Shown here: piece by piece, positions 6,903-15,849 of the stretch
Numbering within the stretch: the first letter of the stretch is position 1
How the letters are laid out: each line of letters starts with the position of its first letter
Assembly: GCA_031292095.1 (NCBI GenBank)
Contig: JARLHU010000126.1
Location: 1 to 50,977 of the forward strand
Source of the DNA: Desulfosporosinus sp.
Lineage (GTDB): Bacteria; Bacillota; Desulfitobacteriia; Desulfitobacteriales; Desulfitobacteriaceae
Direction: 5' to 3'
DNA: 50,977 bases
Made by a program: the position numbers and the translations under genes
The notes under the pieces: model-generated
What the model saw: the letters and a program-made list of their open reading frames with translations, nothing else
What the model was told of the DNA's origin: nothing
Databases searched by the model: none

Positions 6903-9290
6903 ATGGTTCAGGGACAGAAATACATGGAGCGAGTGAATCGTCTAAAGCAGAGAGTGCTGGGAACCCGCCCTGAGATGGATCTTGAGAACGCTAAGCTTCT
7001 TACTGAGGGGTTTCGGGAGGCTGAAGGAGATCCGCTCGTTGTTCGGAAAGCCAAGGCATTTCGTAAACAGTGTCGGGAGAAGAACGTCACGATCTGGGAC
7101 GATGAGCTGATCGTCGGTAGTTCAGGGAGCAAGATGCGGGCTGGTATCTTGTGTGCCGATACCTGCTGGTCCGTGCTGAACGATGAACTGGAAACGATTA
7201 ACCAACGCCGCTACGATCCGTTTTATTTGAACCCTGAGGATAAAGGTATTTTTGAGAAGGAAATTCGCACTTACTGGAAAGGCCACTCGACTTACGAGGA
7301 GTGGTTGGTTCAGATTCCCGACGACACGCGTGAATTACGGGATAATGGCGTGGTATATATAGACCGTAAGGCTGTTCGCGGCTGGGGAGAGACGACGGCT
7401 GGCTATGAGTGGCTGATTCGCGAAGGCGTTGCAGGAATCGTCAAGGTGGTGACAAAAAGGAAAGCCGAACTCGATATCACCGTGCCGGGCGATTATGAAA
7501 AAGATTATTACTTGAAATCCCTGCTCCTTGTCGCCGAAGGGATGGTGACGTTAGCGGAGCGTTATGCCCTGGAAGCTGATCGCCTAGCTGTCCCAGAAAC
7601 AGACCCGCAGAGGAAAAAGGAACTATTGGAGATTGCAGAAGTTTGTCGTCAGGTTCCGGCCAATCCGGCACGGACGTTTCGAGAAGCGTTGCAGTCGTTT
7701 TATTTTTATCAGGTCTGTTTATTTATGGAACAGAACGCGGCCAGTTATAACCCGGGGCGCATGGATCAATATCTCTGGTCTTACTACAAAGCCGACCTGG
7801 AAGCAGGGCGTATTACCTCTGACGAGGCGCAGGAGCTTCTCAACTGTCTCTGGGTTAAATTTAGCGAGCCATGCCTTTTTCAGGACGCAGTTACCGCTGA
7901 GTTTGCCGCAGGGTATCCGATGTTTCAAAACGTTTGCGTCGGAGGAGTGGATGATACCGGGAGGGATGCTGTCAATGAGCTTTCCTACATGATGCTTAAG
8001 GCGACAATGGAAGTGCAGCTCTACCAACCTTCACTATCCGTGCGCTACAGTTTGGCCAAAAACCCTAACGCTTTTCTGAGGAAAGTTGTGGAGCTAATTG
8101 GCCTGGGCACAGGATTCCCCGCGATCCACAATGACGATATTGGTATTAGAATGCTAATGAACAAGGGGATTCCATTGAAGGAGGCTTTCAATTGGAATCC
8201 GTGCGGTTGCGTAGAGACCAACCTGGAGGGGCGGTTGCGTCAGTACACGGCGCTAGCGGACATTAACCTCGGGAGCATGATAGAGTTTGCACTTTTAGAT
8301 GGAATGAATAGGAAAAGCGGTCGATATATATCGGCACGAACGGGAAACCCGGTCGACTTCCAAGTCTATGAAGATTTTGCAGTGGCCGTGAAGAAGCAGA
8401 TCGAGTATGCGACACGTGCCGTTGTGAAAGGGAGCCATGTCATTGATGAAGTCTGCAGGAATCGCCCGGTCCCTGCGCTTTCGTTGTCCTTCAAGGAATG
8501 TATTGAGAAGGCGACCGACTATGCCTGGGGTGGAGCAAAATACAACGCTGGCAACGGAATTATTCTGATCGGTGTGGCGGACCTGATCAACAGTATGGCT
8601 GCAGTGCGGCAAATTGTCTACAGGACAAAAAAAGCGACCATGGCTCAACTTCTGGAGGCCCTGAACTCCGATTTTGAAGGGTACGAGGAGCTGCGTAAAC
8701 TCTGCCTTGACGCACCTAAGTACGGCAACGACGATCCTTTGGTGGACGATATTGCGGGAGATATGTTCACTTTTATTGCCGATGAGATCGAAAAATACAG
8801 CAGCAAGTTTGGGCGCATGACTCCCGGAATCCTGCCTGTGTCCGGTAATACGCCGTTTGGGCTGATGGTTGGCGCGCTTCCGTCCGGACGCCAGGCCTGG
8901 AAACCACTGGCAGATGGTATTAGTCCCAGCGGAGGTACCGACTTCAATGGTCCGGGTTCTGTGCTGAAGTCGGTGGCGAATATTCCTCACGCTCGCTTTG
9001 TCCAGGGAACCCTGCTCAATATGAAAGTGGAGCCCGCCATGCTGTCCACTGAAAATGGCATAACTCAGATGATGGCTTTGCTGAAGAGCATGTGTAGCCT
9101 TGGCGTCTATCATGTGCAATTTAATGTCATCGATCAAGAAAAGCTGATCCTAGCCCAGAAAAATCCAGAGGAGTACAAGGGTCTTCTGGTTCGAGTGGCT
9201 GGCTATACTGCTTACTTTGTAGAACTGGGAAAAGACGTGCAGGATGAGATTATTGCACGCACCGTTCAACATGGAATTACTGTGGGGTGA
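6903..9290 (+). CDS. Glycyl radical enzyme, PFL/dehydratase-decarboxylase type, substrate unassigned
   Basis: A 795-residue oxygen-sensitive radical enzyme. The thiyl-radical site is NPCGCVE with Cys436 and the conserved Glu438. The C-terminal glycyl loop is RVAGYTAYF with Gly767, 28 residues from the end. The GCVE motif places it with the glycerol/diol dehydratase, choline lyase and arylacetate decarboxylase group rather than with pyruvate formate-lyase (CC motif). No small HpdC-like subunit accompanies it, and the position where I recall a substrate histidine in hydroxyphenylacetate decarboxylase (about +33 from the Cys) is Asn. ATG 6903 is preferred over ATG 6894 because GGGAGGG abuts 6894 but is 9 nt from 6903. 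Its activase follows 4 bp after the stop. Confidence 0.92.
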   Translation: MVQGQKYMERVNRLKQRVLGTRPEMDLENAKLLTEGFREAEGDPLVVRKAKAFRKQCREKNVTIWDDELIVGSSGSKMRAGILCADTCWSVLNDELETINQRRYDPFYLNPEDKGIFEKEIRTYWKGHSTYEEWLVQIPDDTRELRDNGVVYIDRKAVRGWGETTAGYEWLIREGVAGIVKVVTKRKAELDITVPGDYEKDYYLKSLLLVAEGMVTLAERYALEADRLAVPETDPQRKKELLEIAEVCRQVPANPARTFREALQSFYFYQVCLFMEQNAASYNPGRMDQYLWSYYKADLEAGRITSDEAQELLNCLWVKFSEPCLFQDAVTAEFAAGYPMFQNVCVGGVDDTGRDAVNELSYMMLKATMEVQLYQPSLSVRYSLAKNPNAFLRKVVELIGLGTGFPAIHNDDIGIRMLMNKGIPLKEAFNWNPCGCVETNLEGRLRQYTALADINLGSMIEFALLDGMNRKSGRYISARTGNPVDFQVYEDFAVAVKKQIEYATRAVVKGSHVIDEVCRNRPVPALSLSFKECIEKATDYAWGGAKYNAGNGIILIGVADLINSMAAVRQIVYRTKKATMAQLLEALNSDFEGYEELRKLCLDAPKYGNDDPLVDDIAGDMFTFIADEIEKYSSKFGRMTPGILPVSGNTPFGLMVGALPSGRQAWKPLADGISPSGGTDFNGPGSVLKSVANIPHARFVQGTLLNMKVEPAMLSTENGITQMMALLKSMCSLGVYHVQFNVIDQEKLILAQKNPEEYKGLLVRVAGYTAYFVELGKDVQDEIIARTVQHGITVG

Positions 9291-9294
9291 GCTA

Positions 9295-10248
9295 ATGGAT
9301 CACAGTGTTAGGGTGGGTTCTGTGCTAAGGATTGAGAGGACGTCCATCCACGATGGGCAGGGGCTACGAACAGTACTTTTCCTCAAAGGGTGTCCGCTTA
9401 GCTGTCGCTGGTGTTCGACCCCTGAGTCACAGCGATCAACTCCGCAAAAAGGGTATGCCCGCGACCGCTGCGTGGGCTGTGGAAGGTGTGTTCGTTCTTG
9501 CCCCGAAGGGGCCCTTTTGATGGCAGAGGACGGTCAAAAGGTACTCACAGATGTCTCGAAATGTAAGAATTGCTTTGTCTGTGTTGCAGAATGTTTGCAA
9601 AATGCGTGCAAAAAATACGGAAGTTCCATGTCCATCCAAGAAGTGGTACGGGAAATCGCTAAAGACGAGATTTTCTTTTTTCACTCAGGTGGTGGTGTGA
9701 CAATCAGTGGCGGAGAACCATTGAGCCAGCCCAAGTTCGTCTCTGAAGTCTTGCGGGAGTGTAGACTACTCGGAATTCATACAGCGCTGGAGACCAGTTT
9801 GTACGCTCCGTACGAGAACCTCGAAAAGGTCTTACCTTGGCTCAATCTTCTCTATGTCGATCTCAAACATATGGATAAGGAGCTTCATAGACAGTGGGTT
9901 GGTCAAGATAACTCCCTCATTCTGGAGAACCTCCGCAAAATTGATCAAGCTAATATTTCGTTGGAGATTATCGTGCGTATTCCTTTGGTTCCCGGCGTAA
10001 ATGATTCAGATGTTAATCTGTCCGCTACTGCAGAATTCTGCAAATCGCTGGAAAAAATTCAAGAAATTGAGCTGTTGCCCTATCATCGCCTGGGCGTGGA
10101 AACCTATAGAAATCTCGCCCTGGATTATGAATTGAAGGAACTAGTCCCGCCGTCGCAAGAGCAGATTTCGGAACGCGCTAGTTTTTTGCTGCAACAAAAC
10201 CCTGGCGTTCCAATTCGAGTAGAAGGTGCATTTGTGACTCTTGATTGA
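9295..10248 (+). CDS. Glycyl radical enzyme activating protein (radical SAM, two extra Fe-S clusters)
   Basis: A 317-residue activase that abstracts the glycyl hydrogen of the upstream enzyme using S-adenosylmethionine. The radical SAM motif is Cys33-x3-Cys37-x2-Cys40 (GCPLSCRWC), preceded by the family motif SIHDGQGLRTVLFLKG. An inserted ferredoxin-like module binds two more [4Fe-4S] clusters: Cys59/62/65/69 (CVGCGRCVRSC) and Cys90/93/96/100 (CKNCFVCVAEC). The SAM-binding GG motif is SGGEPL. An upstream in-frame ATG at 9244 lies deep inside the previous gene. ATG 9295, with GGGGTGAG just upstream, is the likely start. Dicluster activases accompany dehydratase- and decarboxylase-type glycyl radical enzymes rather than PflB. 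Confidence 0.92.
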   Translation: MDHSVRVGSVLRIERTSIHDGQGLRTVLFLKGCPLSCRWCSTPESQRSTPQKGYARDRCVGCGRCVRSCPEGALLMAEDGQKVLTDVSKCKNCFVCVAECLQNACKKYGSSMSIQEVVREIAKDEIFFFHSGGGVTISGGEPLSQPKFVSEVLRECRLLGIHTALETSLYAPYENLEKVLPWLNLLYVDLKHMDKELHRQWVGQDNSLILENLRKIDQANISLEIIVRIPLVPGVNDSDVNLSATAEFCKSLEKIQEIELLPYHRLGVETYRNLALDYELKELVPPSQEQISERASFLLQQNPGVPIRVEGAFVTLD

Positions 10249-10474
10249 GCGGAGAATTGAAATAGGTATACGGAGTGGCGAAATTTGGTTGAGGTTGATT
10301 AGAGGACAAGTCGTTCCAAAAAGTCTACTTGGAAATGGAGGAAACTATATCAGGTGCGCTACCATGCCAGAAGTAGCGTTACAGCTATTGCCTGATTGTC
10401 ACCGGAATTATTATATTGGATATTACGAACTGAATTTTCTTATAATTTTGCTTTGGAAGGAATGATTCCTTAAT

Positions 10475-11521
10475 ATGAAAAAGAGTGTTCTAATTTTAAG
10501 TGGTATTTTTATAATAGCAGTGCTTTTAATATGGTGCAATAACACTGCAATTAAAAGTGCTGAAGAAAACATTTCAATTCAGCAAAATCCTCAAGCAAAC
10601 AGTACAATAAATGTTATTGAACCTACAGTGACAGTTACTGATAATTCTCAAAAGCAAGACCAGGTTGAGAATGTGCAGCTTGTTTCAACTAATCAAGTCA
10701 AACAGATTATCTTGACCAATGAGAATGATGCTCATAAAAAACAGGTAAGGATTAATTTCCAGACAGATTGGAAGATAGTTGAGTGTACATATAGCAATGG
10801 TTATAAAGATTACTATTTTCAAAATAAGCTTAAAAAAGAGATTGGAACACTTGGAAAAATAGGTAGAACTGATGATGGTGCCAATGAAATTGGATTTTTG
10901 CCAAATCATTCTAGTGTAATGGAGGTTTATACGGCCAATACAATTCTTGGTAGTGGGCGTCTCTATGTTTTGGATTCTGATTATCTTGATGAGAACGGTA
11001 ATAGAGTTTTAACAACGATTGATGGGAAAAAAGGTGGGACTACTTTTAAAAGAATATATGTACTTGTGCCAATTAACGACCCTTCTTCAAAGTATAAGGA
11101 ATCATACCTTCTTGATATTGATGTCCCGGTTGAAGAGACAAATTATAATTTGTATAAAAATATTGCCATACAAGCGTTAGAAATGAAGGAACTTATCAAA
11201 GTTGTTTCAATACAGGATCTAAGGGTTATTATTGAAAGTAAATTAGATGCAATTTGTAATAACTCTAACCCTAAAATTCAATTATCCTCAAATCCATACG
11301 ATTCTACAAAAGATAGCAAAGATTTCAAAGATATTGTTAATTTAGGTGACGATGCTCTAAGATATATGTTGACAAAGTTTGAAAATAGTAAGGAAAATGG
11401 ATTGAAGGAATATGTTATGGCAATTGCATGTTCAGAAATACTTAAAGAAAATCCCGAAACTAAAAAATGGGCTTCAGGTAGAGAATGGTACAATAGTTTT
11501 ATAAAAGCAAATAGAAAATGA
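10475..11521 (+). CDS. Hypothetical secreted or membrane-anchored protein
   Basis: A 348-residue protein I do not recognise. Residues 1-20 form a basic start plus one hydrophobic segment (LILSGIFIIAVLLIWC), a signal peptide or anchor; the Cys is not in a canonical lipobox. A Thr/Gln/Asn-rich linker (about 30-75) follows, then a mixed globular domain outside the membrane. The C-terminal 60 residues (DDALRYML...WYNSFIK) look helical. The coding sequence is clearly more AT-rich than the glycyl radical genes upstream, suggesting a different history. The AAGGA Shine-Dalgarno at about 10456 is itself in a small AAGGA/TCCTT hairpin and is 14 nt from the ATG, so initiation may be weak. A terminator follows. 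Confidence 0.6.
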   Translation: MKKSVLILSGIFIIAVLLIWCNNTAIKSAEENISIQQNPQANSTINVIEPTVTVTDNSQKQDQVENVQLVSTNQVKQIILTNENDAHKKQVRINFQTDWKIVECTYSNGYKDYYFQNKLKKEIGTLGKIGRTDDGANEIGFLPNHSSVMEVYTANTILGSGRLYVLDSDYLDENGNRVLTTIDGKKGGTTFKRIYVLVPINDPSSKYKESYLLDIDVPVEETNYNLYKNIAIQALEMKELIKVVSIQDLRVIIESKLDAICNNSNPKIQLSSNPYDSTKDSKDFKDIVNLGDDALRYMLTKFENSKENGLKEYVMAIACSEILKENPETKKWASGREWYNSFIKANRK

Positions 11522-11605
11522 AGGTACTTAAATAGTATTATCTATAATCGGTTAAGCCGCATTTCTTATATGCTGTGACGTATTCGAAGGATATTGCGGA
11601 GTAAA

Positions 11606-11652
11606 GGTCCAGTCAAGACAACTTCAAATCATCTTGACTGGACCATTTTTTC
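11606..11652 (+). terminator. Strong intrinsic terminator
   Basis: A perfect 13-bp stem (GGTCCAGTCAAGA at 11606-11618 with its complement at 11632-11644) closes a 13-nt loop and is followed by ATTTTTTC. It terminates the unknown gene ending at 11521. Confidence 0.88.
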
Positions 11653-11908
11653 TGACAACTAGAGGCTTATCCCACTCTCATAATTGGAATAGAATAAATA
11701 AGGATAGAGGAAAAGCCTTTGAAAAATATTTAAGATCTGGTGTAAACTTTTATAAAACCGGGGATTCTAATTTTTTATGTCCTTGGAATAGTGGGAACAT
11801 GAGCTCAAGGCATTAGGTGTACTGGTATGCAAAGCAAAATTCCAGCTAATGAAGTTAAGATGCAAACTCACCAAAAACTAATGGCCAAATTCAAGTCCAA
11901 GGACCAAT

Positions 11909-12214
11909 GACTGTTTCTGATAATATAATTAATAACAATATGATATTAAAATTAAGAATGTACAAGGGTCGTTATTATGAGGACTGGAACCCAGGGGCGA
12001 TTCCGGGGACAATATAGGAAGGGCAGTTTGTCGCAGAACTTACAGATAAAAACGGCAAAATAGTAAATCAAACCGACTTAAGTGAATTTTATAAAAGGCC
12101 GCCACTAACTTTTACCTCAATGTTCAACTTAGAGTTTAGCGATTATAACAATGATGGGGATATGGATTTTACTCTAGGGCAAGATGGTTCAAGCAATGGA
12201 AATATTCAGTTTAA
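11909..12214 (+). pseudogene. Remnant of a calcium-binding-like repeat protein (DxNNDGDxD motif)
   Basis: Read in one frame from ATG 11909 the sequence gives MTVSDN...LRMYKGRYYEDWNPG, then an in-frame TAG at about 12014, then [14 protein letters not shown] and [18 protein letters not shown]. The last motif is an EF-hand/FG-GAP-like Asp/Asn loop. The frame upstream of 11909 continues as IQVQGP and is broken by a stop after another apparent frameshift. No ribosome binding site is visible. This is the decayed end of an exported protein gene. From about 12200 its frame runs without interruption into an unrelated glycyl-radical segment. Confidence 0.6.
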
Positions 12215-12371
12215 CGTGGTTGATGCTCAGACACTCAGGGCTGCGCAGGCCGAGCCGGAAAAACACCGAGATTTGATCGTGCGGGTCGCCGGGTATAGCG
12301 ATTATTTCTGCGATCTGAGTGAGGCCTTGCAGGAGGAAATTATTGCTCGGACTGAGCATACAGCGTTTTAG
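12204..12371 (+). pseudogene. Orphan C-terminal segment of a glycyl radical enzyme
   Basis: About 55 codons encode the C-terminus of a glycyl radical enzyme: [15 protein letters not shown], then the radical loop RVAGYSDYF and the closing helix [12 protein letters not shown]. It is not a copy of the enzyme at 6903-9290, because many residues differ ([12 protein letters not shown] against YTAYFVELGKDV) and the DNA differs throughout. The segment is in frame with the preceding DYNNDG remnant, and the combined open frame is 12120-12371 (83 residues). It lacks the thiyl-radical domain, a start codon of its own and a ribosome binding site. A GrcA/YfiD-like spare-part role is conceivable but less likely than a deletion remnant. 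Confidence 0.75.
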
Positions 12372-12450
12372 CCTGAAGCTGTCTTGACTTCTCGGTCATA
12401 TTAAAAGATGTTAACATTCAGAAGCCATAAGGAAAAATATTTCAAACCCT

Positions 12451-12518
12451 TTCCTTAACCATTTTGTAACTATTATTAATATCTTTGTAACAAACGCTGG
12501 AGCTATTTAGTGTATTCT
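12451..12518 (+). promoter_or_regulatory. Candidate response-regulator operator and promoter for the deacetylase gene
   Basis: Four 11-bp units run from 12451 to 12494: TTCCTTAACCA, TTTTGTAACTA, TTATTAATATC, TTTGTAACAAA. Two contain an exact TTTGTAAC (12463-12470 and 12484-12491, 21 bp apart) and one a TTAAC. A -10-like TATTCT lies at 12513-12518, 21 bp after the last repeat. The geometry resembles Pho-box type sites bound by OmpR/PhoB-family regulators. The same arrangement recurs at 17352-17417. Confidence 0.5.
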
Positions 12519-12584
12519 AAAAGCAACGCGAAAAGGCGGTTATTGTAAGACTGGGACGAGATGTAGGGAGAGGAAGAAAGAATT

Positions 12585-13649
12585 ATGTCCAAAAAGAAAA
12601 TCATAGGTGGTCTGATCTTTATGGTGTGCTTTATAAGTTCGAGCATTTTTTGGGTAGGGGCCAATCCGCAGTGGAGTATGGCGGCTCAATCAGTCTTTCA
12701 ACGGTATAATCCACCGATGTTGAACGAGGCTTTAATTCCTCTGCCTAATAAGATGGTACTCTTGCCGTGGTCTCGGGTTAGCGACAGGGGTGAAGCCCCG
12801 TCAACGACCGTTAAAGAGGCGGCAACGACGACATTTCCAGGTTCTGTACAGTCCGATCAAATATCAAACCCAAAAATTTCAGATCAAGAAAAAGACGATT
12901 GGGAGCTGGCGGCTACTCCATCAACTGGGTCACCGGATACACCAATTCATTCCTATTATGATCAGCTAGGCAACCCACCGACGGCTCCTGGTTTAGCCAT
13001 GCGCCAGCGTAATTTCCAGCTCGAAAATGGAAAAATGGCTTATTTAACCTTCGATGATGGTCCGTATCCCAGTACAACCCCCAAAATCCTCGCTATTTTG
13101 GCCAAAGAAACTATCCCGGCCACTTTTTTTGATATCGGCTATCAAGTGGAGCTTTATCCGGATTTACTCAAAGCAGAGTATGAGCAGGGTAATGCGATCG
13201 GCAATCATACTTACTCACATAATATGGCTACGTTGTATAAGAGCCCGCAGGCGTTTCTAGCCGATGTGAAGAAATCTGAGGAGATAATTTATCAGACTCT
13301 TGGTATACGCCCGCAAATAGTTCGAGCTCCCGGAGGAACAGTTGACAATTTTAAGGTTAGCTATTTTAATACTATGGACGCAGCAGGTTATTTGATGGAG
13401 GACTGGAATGTTGATTCAGGAGACACAAATGCTCATTTAGTTCCGGTGAAGACGCTAATTCAGCATGTTGAGCAGCAGATTCAGGGCAAGACGCGTGTGG
13501 TTATCTTGTTACATGATCTGGTAGGTAAGACCACAACGATTGAGGCTTTGCCAGAGATTATTGATGTATTAAAAAAACAAGGATTTTCGTTTGGGGAGTT
13601 AGGTCCACATGTGTTGCCTATAGTATTTCCAGAGGGATTGCATAATTAA
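12585..13649 (+). CDS. Polysaccharide deacetylase (NodB homology), membrane-anchored
   Basis: A 354-residue exported hydrolase acting on cell-wall or exopolysaccharide N-acetyl groups. Residues about 5-25 are a signal anchor (IIGGLIFMVCFISSSIFWVG), followed by a long variable linker to about 140. The NodB domain holds motif 1 TFDDGPYP (Asp-Asp, metal and base), motif 2 HTYSHN (H-x3-H, metal) and motif 3 RAPGG. LLHD near the end supplies the C-terminal catalytic His. It lies directly upstream of a two-component system and behind the TTTGTAAC repeats, so it may be under that system's control. GAGAGG upstream of ATG 12585 serves as ribosome binding site. Confidence 0.9.
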   Translation: MSKKKIIGGLIFMVCFISSSIFWVGANPQWSMAAQSVFQRYNPPMLNEALIPLPNKMVLLPWSRVSDRGEAPSTTVKEAATTTFPGSVQSDQISNPKISDQEKDDWELAATPSTGSPDTPIHSYYDQLGNPPTAPGLAMRQRNFQLENGKMAYLTFDDGPYPSTTPKILAILAKETIPATFFDIGYQVELYPDLLKAEYEQGNAIGNHTYSHNMATLYKSPQAFLADVKKSEEIIYQTLGIRPQIVRAPGGTVDNFKVSYFNTMDAAGYLMEDWNVDSGDTNAHLVPVKTLIQHVEQQIQGKTRVVILLHDLVGKTTTIEALPEIIDVLKKQGFSFGELGPHVLPIVFPEGLHN

Positions 13650-13754
13650 GACGAGCAAAAAATACCATCGCCAGAGGTTTGAAATGCTTTATAATAGAAC
13701 GATAGGAACACATTAAGCATGTGATCGAGAGGCTGAGTGGTCAGGGGTGGTCAG

Positions 13755-14453
13755 ATGAAGGATATAAAAGTGAAGGTATTAGTTGTAGAAGATGAAGAGT
13801 CGATCCGGCGCTTTATTACTCTTAACTTAAGTGCGGCGGGTTATTTAGTGGGTGATACGGCGACCGGAGAGGAAGCCCTTATCATGTTGAAGACCTTTGT
13901 GCCGAAGGTTGTCGTACTTGATCTCATGTTACCTGGTATCAGCGGTCTGGAAGTTTGTCAGAAAATCCGCGAGACTAGGCAAGAAACCTTCGTGATTATG
14001 CTGACAGCTAGGGGCCAGGATACGGATAAAATTCTCGGTTTGGAACTGGGCGCTGATGATTATATGGTAAAACCGTTTAATCCATTAGAATTAATTGCTC
14101 GAGTTAAAGCCGTTTTACGGCGCGGCGTGGGTTTTCGAGACCCTCAAGAGATTTTTAGCTGCAGGGATCTATGTCTGGATATTACCGCTAATAAATTTTT
14201 CAAAGCTAATCATGAAATTGAGTTAACTCCCATCGAATTTGCTTTAATCAAAGTATTTATGAAAAACTCTGGGAGGGCCCTTAAACGGGAAGAGATGCTG
14301 AATACTGTTTGGGGTGACGATTATTTTGGGGATACTAAAACATTGGATGTCCATATTAGGCGCTTACGGGAAAAGATCGAGGACAATCCTTCACAACCAG
14401 AGTATATTAAAACGGTTTGGGGTTCAGGCTACCGATGGCAGCAAGAACCTTAA
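13755..14453 (+). CDS. OmpR/PhoB-family DNA-binding response regulator
   Basis: A 232-residue regulator. The receiver domain has the acidic pair in VVEDEE, phospho-acceptor Asp56 (VVLDLMLPG) and the conserved Lys in MVKPF. The C-terminal winged helix (about 130-232) contains LTPIEFALIKVFMKN, LDVHIRRLREKIE and VWGSGYRW, which is standard for OmpR/PhoB. In-frame GTG 13737 is possible, but ATG 13755 with AGGGGTGG just upstream matches the family N-terminus. A TATAAT lies at 13690-13695 without a clear -35, so it may have its own weak promoter. The kinase gene starts 1 bp after the stop. It is the obvious candidate to bind the TTTGTAAC repeats at 12451 and 17352. Confidence 0.94.
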   Translation: MKDIKVKVLVVEDEESIRRFITLNLSAAGYLVGDTATGEEALIMLKTFVPKVVVLDLMLPGISGLEVCQKIRETRQETFVIMLTARGQDTDKILGLELGADDYMVKPFNPLELIARVKAVLRRGVGFRDPQEIFSCRDLCLDITANKFFKANHEIELTPIEFALIKVFMKNSGRALKREEMLNTVWGDDYFGDTKTLDVHIRRLREKIEDNPSQPEYIKTVWGSGYRWQQEP

Positions 14454-14454
14454 A

Positions 14455-15849
14455 ATGAAAGGCATTCGAGCTAGGTTGACAGCCAATTTTATGATCGTCA
14501 TCATTATTACAGTTACTATTCTTGAAGTGCTCCTGATCTACACCGTGCGGCAAAATTACTATGGAAGTTTAGAAGGAAGCCTTACTAACCAGATTAAGAT
14601 TTCGGCTGATTTATATGCCAAGTACTTCTCAGACACCTCCCTTCAGGAAAATGTCTTATATAATGTCGATGCTTTCTGGAACCAAAGCAATGCCGAAGTG
14701 GAGATTGTTGCTCAGGACGGTAATATTGTCATGGATTCGTTGGGCGTGATTCCCCCCGGAAATGTAGCGATCAACGATATTAAAGACGCCTTAAACGGAG
14801 AAACAGGGAAATGGATCGGGAGATTAAATGGCCAAAAAGTTATGGCCGTGGCCTACCCGTTAAAGGCCAACAATGAAATAGTGGGGGCCTTGCGGTTTAT
14901 CACGTCCTTAAATGCAGTTGATGAGGATATTAAAAACACGGCTTATATCTTTATTGCCATCGGTCTAGCAGTGGTTTTTATGGCCGGCTTGATTAGTGTT
15001 TTTTTAGCCAATACGATTATTTTGCCTTTACAAGAGGTTACGGAAGCAGCCCAGAAAATGGCGGCCGGGAATTTCCAAGCGCGTAGTAAGAAAACTCATT
15101 CCGACGAGATCGGGAAGCTCTCTGACACTCTAAATTATATGGCGGATGAGATCGTGAAAAAGGAACAGCTCAAGAATGATTTTATCTCTTCGGTTTCGCA
15201 TGAGTTACGCACACCGTTAACCTCGATCATGGGCTGGGCAATCACTTTGCAAAATGTAAAATTCCAAGACAAAGAAATGTTGGCAGATGGGTTGGGGATT
15301 ATCGCCAAAGAGAGTGAACGACTTACCTTAATGGTCGAAGAACTTCTGGATTTCTCTAAGTTTGTCTCTGGGCGGATAATACTGCAAAAAACGGAAATTA
15401 ATTTGGCTTTGTTGCTGGAGCATATTCAGAAACAATTAACCCCACGGGCCGTGCGAGAGAATATCAACTTCCTTGTTCAATATCCTGAAGAGTTGCCGAA
15501 TTTTTGCACAGATGCCAATCGACTCAAGCAATTGTTTATCAATATTCTGGATAATGCCTTCAATTTTACGACGACAGGCGGACAGGTTAGGTTTAACATC
15601 GAGCTGCAAAACGAGGAATTGTTATTCACTATTTTGGATACCGGCTGTGGAATTGCAGCGGAGGAGTTGCCTATGGTCAAAGAAAAATTCTATAAGGGAA
15701 AAAGTTCACGCTCGAAAAATGGAATCGGGCTATCAATTTGTGAGGAGATTGTAAATCTCATGGGTGGTAAGTTGGAGATTACCAGTGAGCTTAATCAAGG
15801 GACAAAAGTGTTTATCACCCTACCTAAAGGGGAGCGCTTCTATGTTTAA
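14455..15849 (+). CDS. Membrane sensor histidine kinase (HAMP, HisKA, HATPase)
   Basis: A 464-residue sensor. TM1 is near residues 12-32, an extracytoplasmic sensor domain of about 130 residues follows, and TM2 (AYIFIAIGLAVVFMAGLISVFLA begins near 162) leads into HAMP (ILPLQEVTEAAQKMA). The phospho-acceptor is His249 in SVSHELRTPL. The ATPase domain shows the N-box NRLKQLFINILDNAFNF, G1 box DTGCGI and G2 box NGIGLSI. ATG 14455 is chosen because earlier in-frame starts lie inside the regulator gene. The ribosome binding site is weak, suggesting coupling to the regulator. The stop overlaps the next gene by 8 bp. The signal is unknown; PhoR/ResE-like architecture. Confidence 0.93.
   Translation: MKGIRARLTANFMIVIIITVTILEVLLIYTVRQNYYGSLEGSLTNQIKISADLYAKYFSDTSLQENVLYNVDAFWNQSNAEVEIVAQDGNIVMDSLGVIPPGNVAINDIKDALNGETGKWIGRLNGQKVMAVAYPLKANNEIVGALRFITSLNAVDEDIKNTAYIFIAIGLAVVFMAGLISVFLANTIILPLQEVTEAAQKMAAGNFQARSKKTHSDEIGKLSDTLNYMADEIVKKEQLKNDFISSVSHELRTPLTSIMGWAITLQNVKFQDKEMLADGLGIIAKESERLTLMVEELLDFSKFVSGRIILQKTEINLALLLEHIQKQLTPRAVRENINFLVQYPEELPNFCTDANRLKQLFINILDNAFNFTTTGGQVRFNIELQNEELLFTILDTGCGIAAEELPMVKEKFYKGKSSRSKNGIGLSICEEIVNLMGGKLEITSELNQGTKVFITLPKGERFYV

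Noticed and set aside
8295..9137. A 280-codon open frame on the minus strand.
   Set aside because: It lies wholly inside the well-supported glycyl radical enzyme gene, has no ribosome binding site and its protein looks like antisense translation (His/Arg/Gln rich, no domain).
10241..10465. A 74-codon frame after the activase.
   Set aside because: No ribosome binding site, overlaps the activase stop, and its composition does not look like a protein; treated as intergenic.
11634..11816. A 60-codon frame after the terminator at 11606.
   Set aside because: It starts inside the terminator hairpin and has no ribosome binding site or recognisable motif.
12120..12371. Calling the 83-residue frame a functional GrcA/YfiD-like glycyl radical cofactor.
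   Set aside because: It is shorter than GrcA, has no ribosome binding site and its N-terminus is the tail of an unrelated pseudogene with an upstream in-frame stop.
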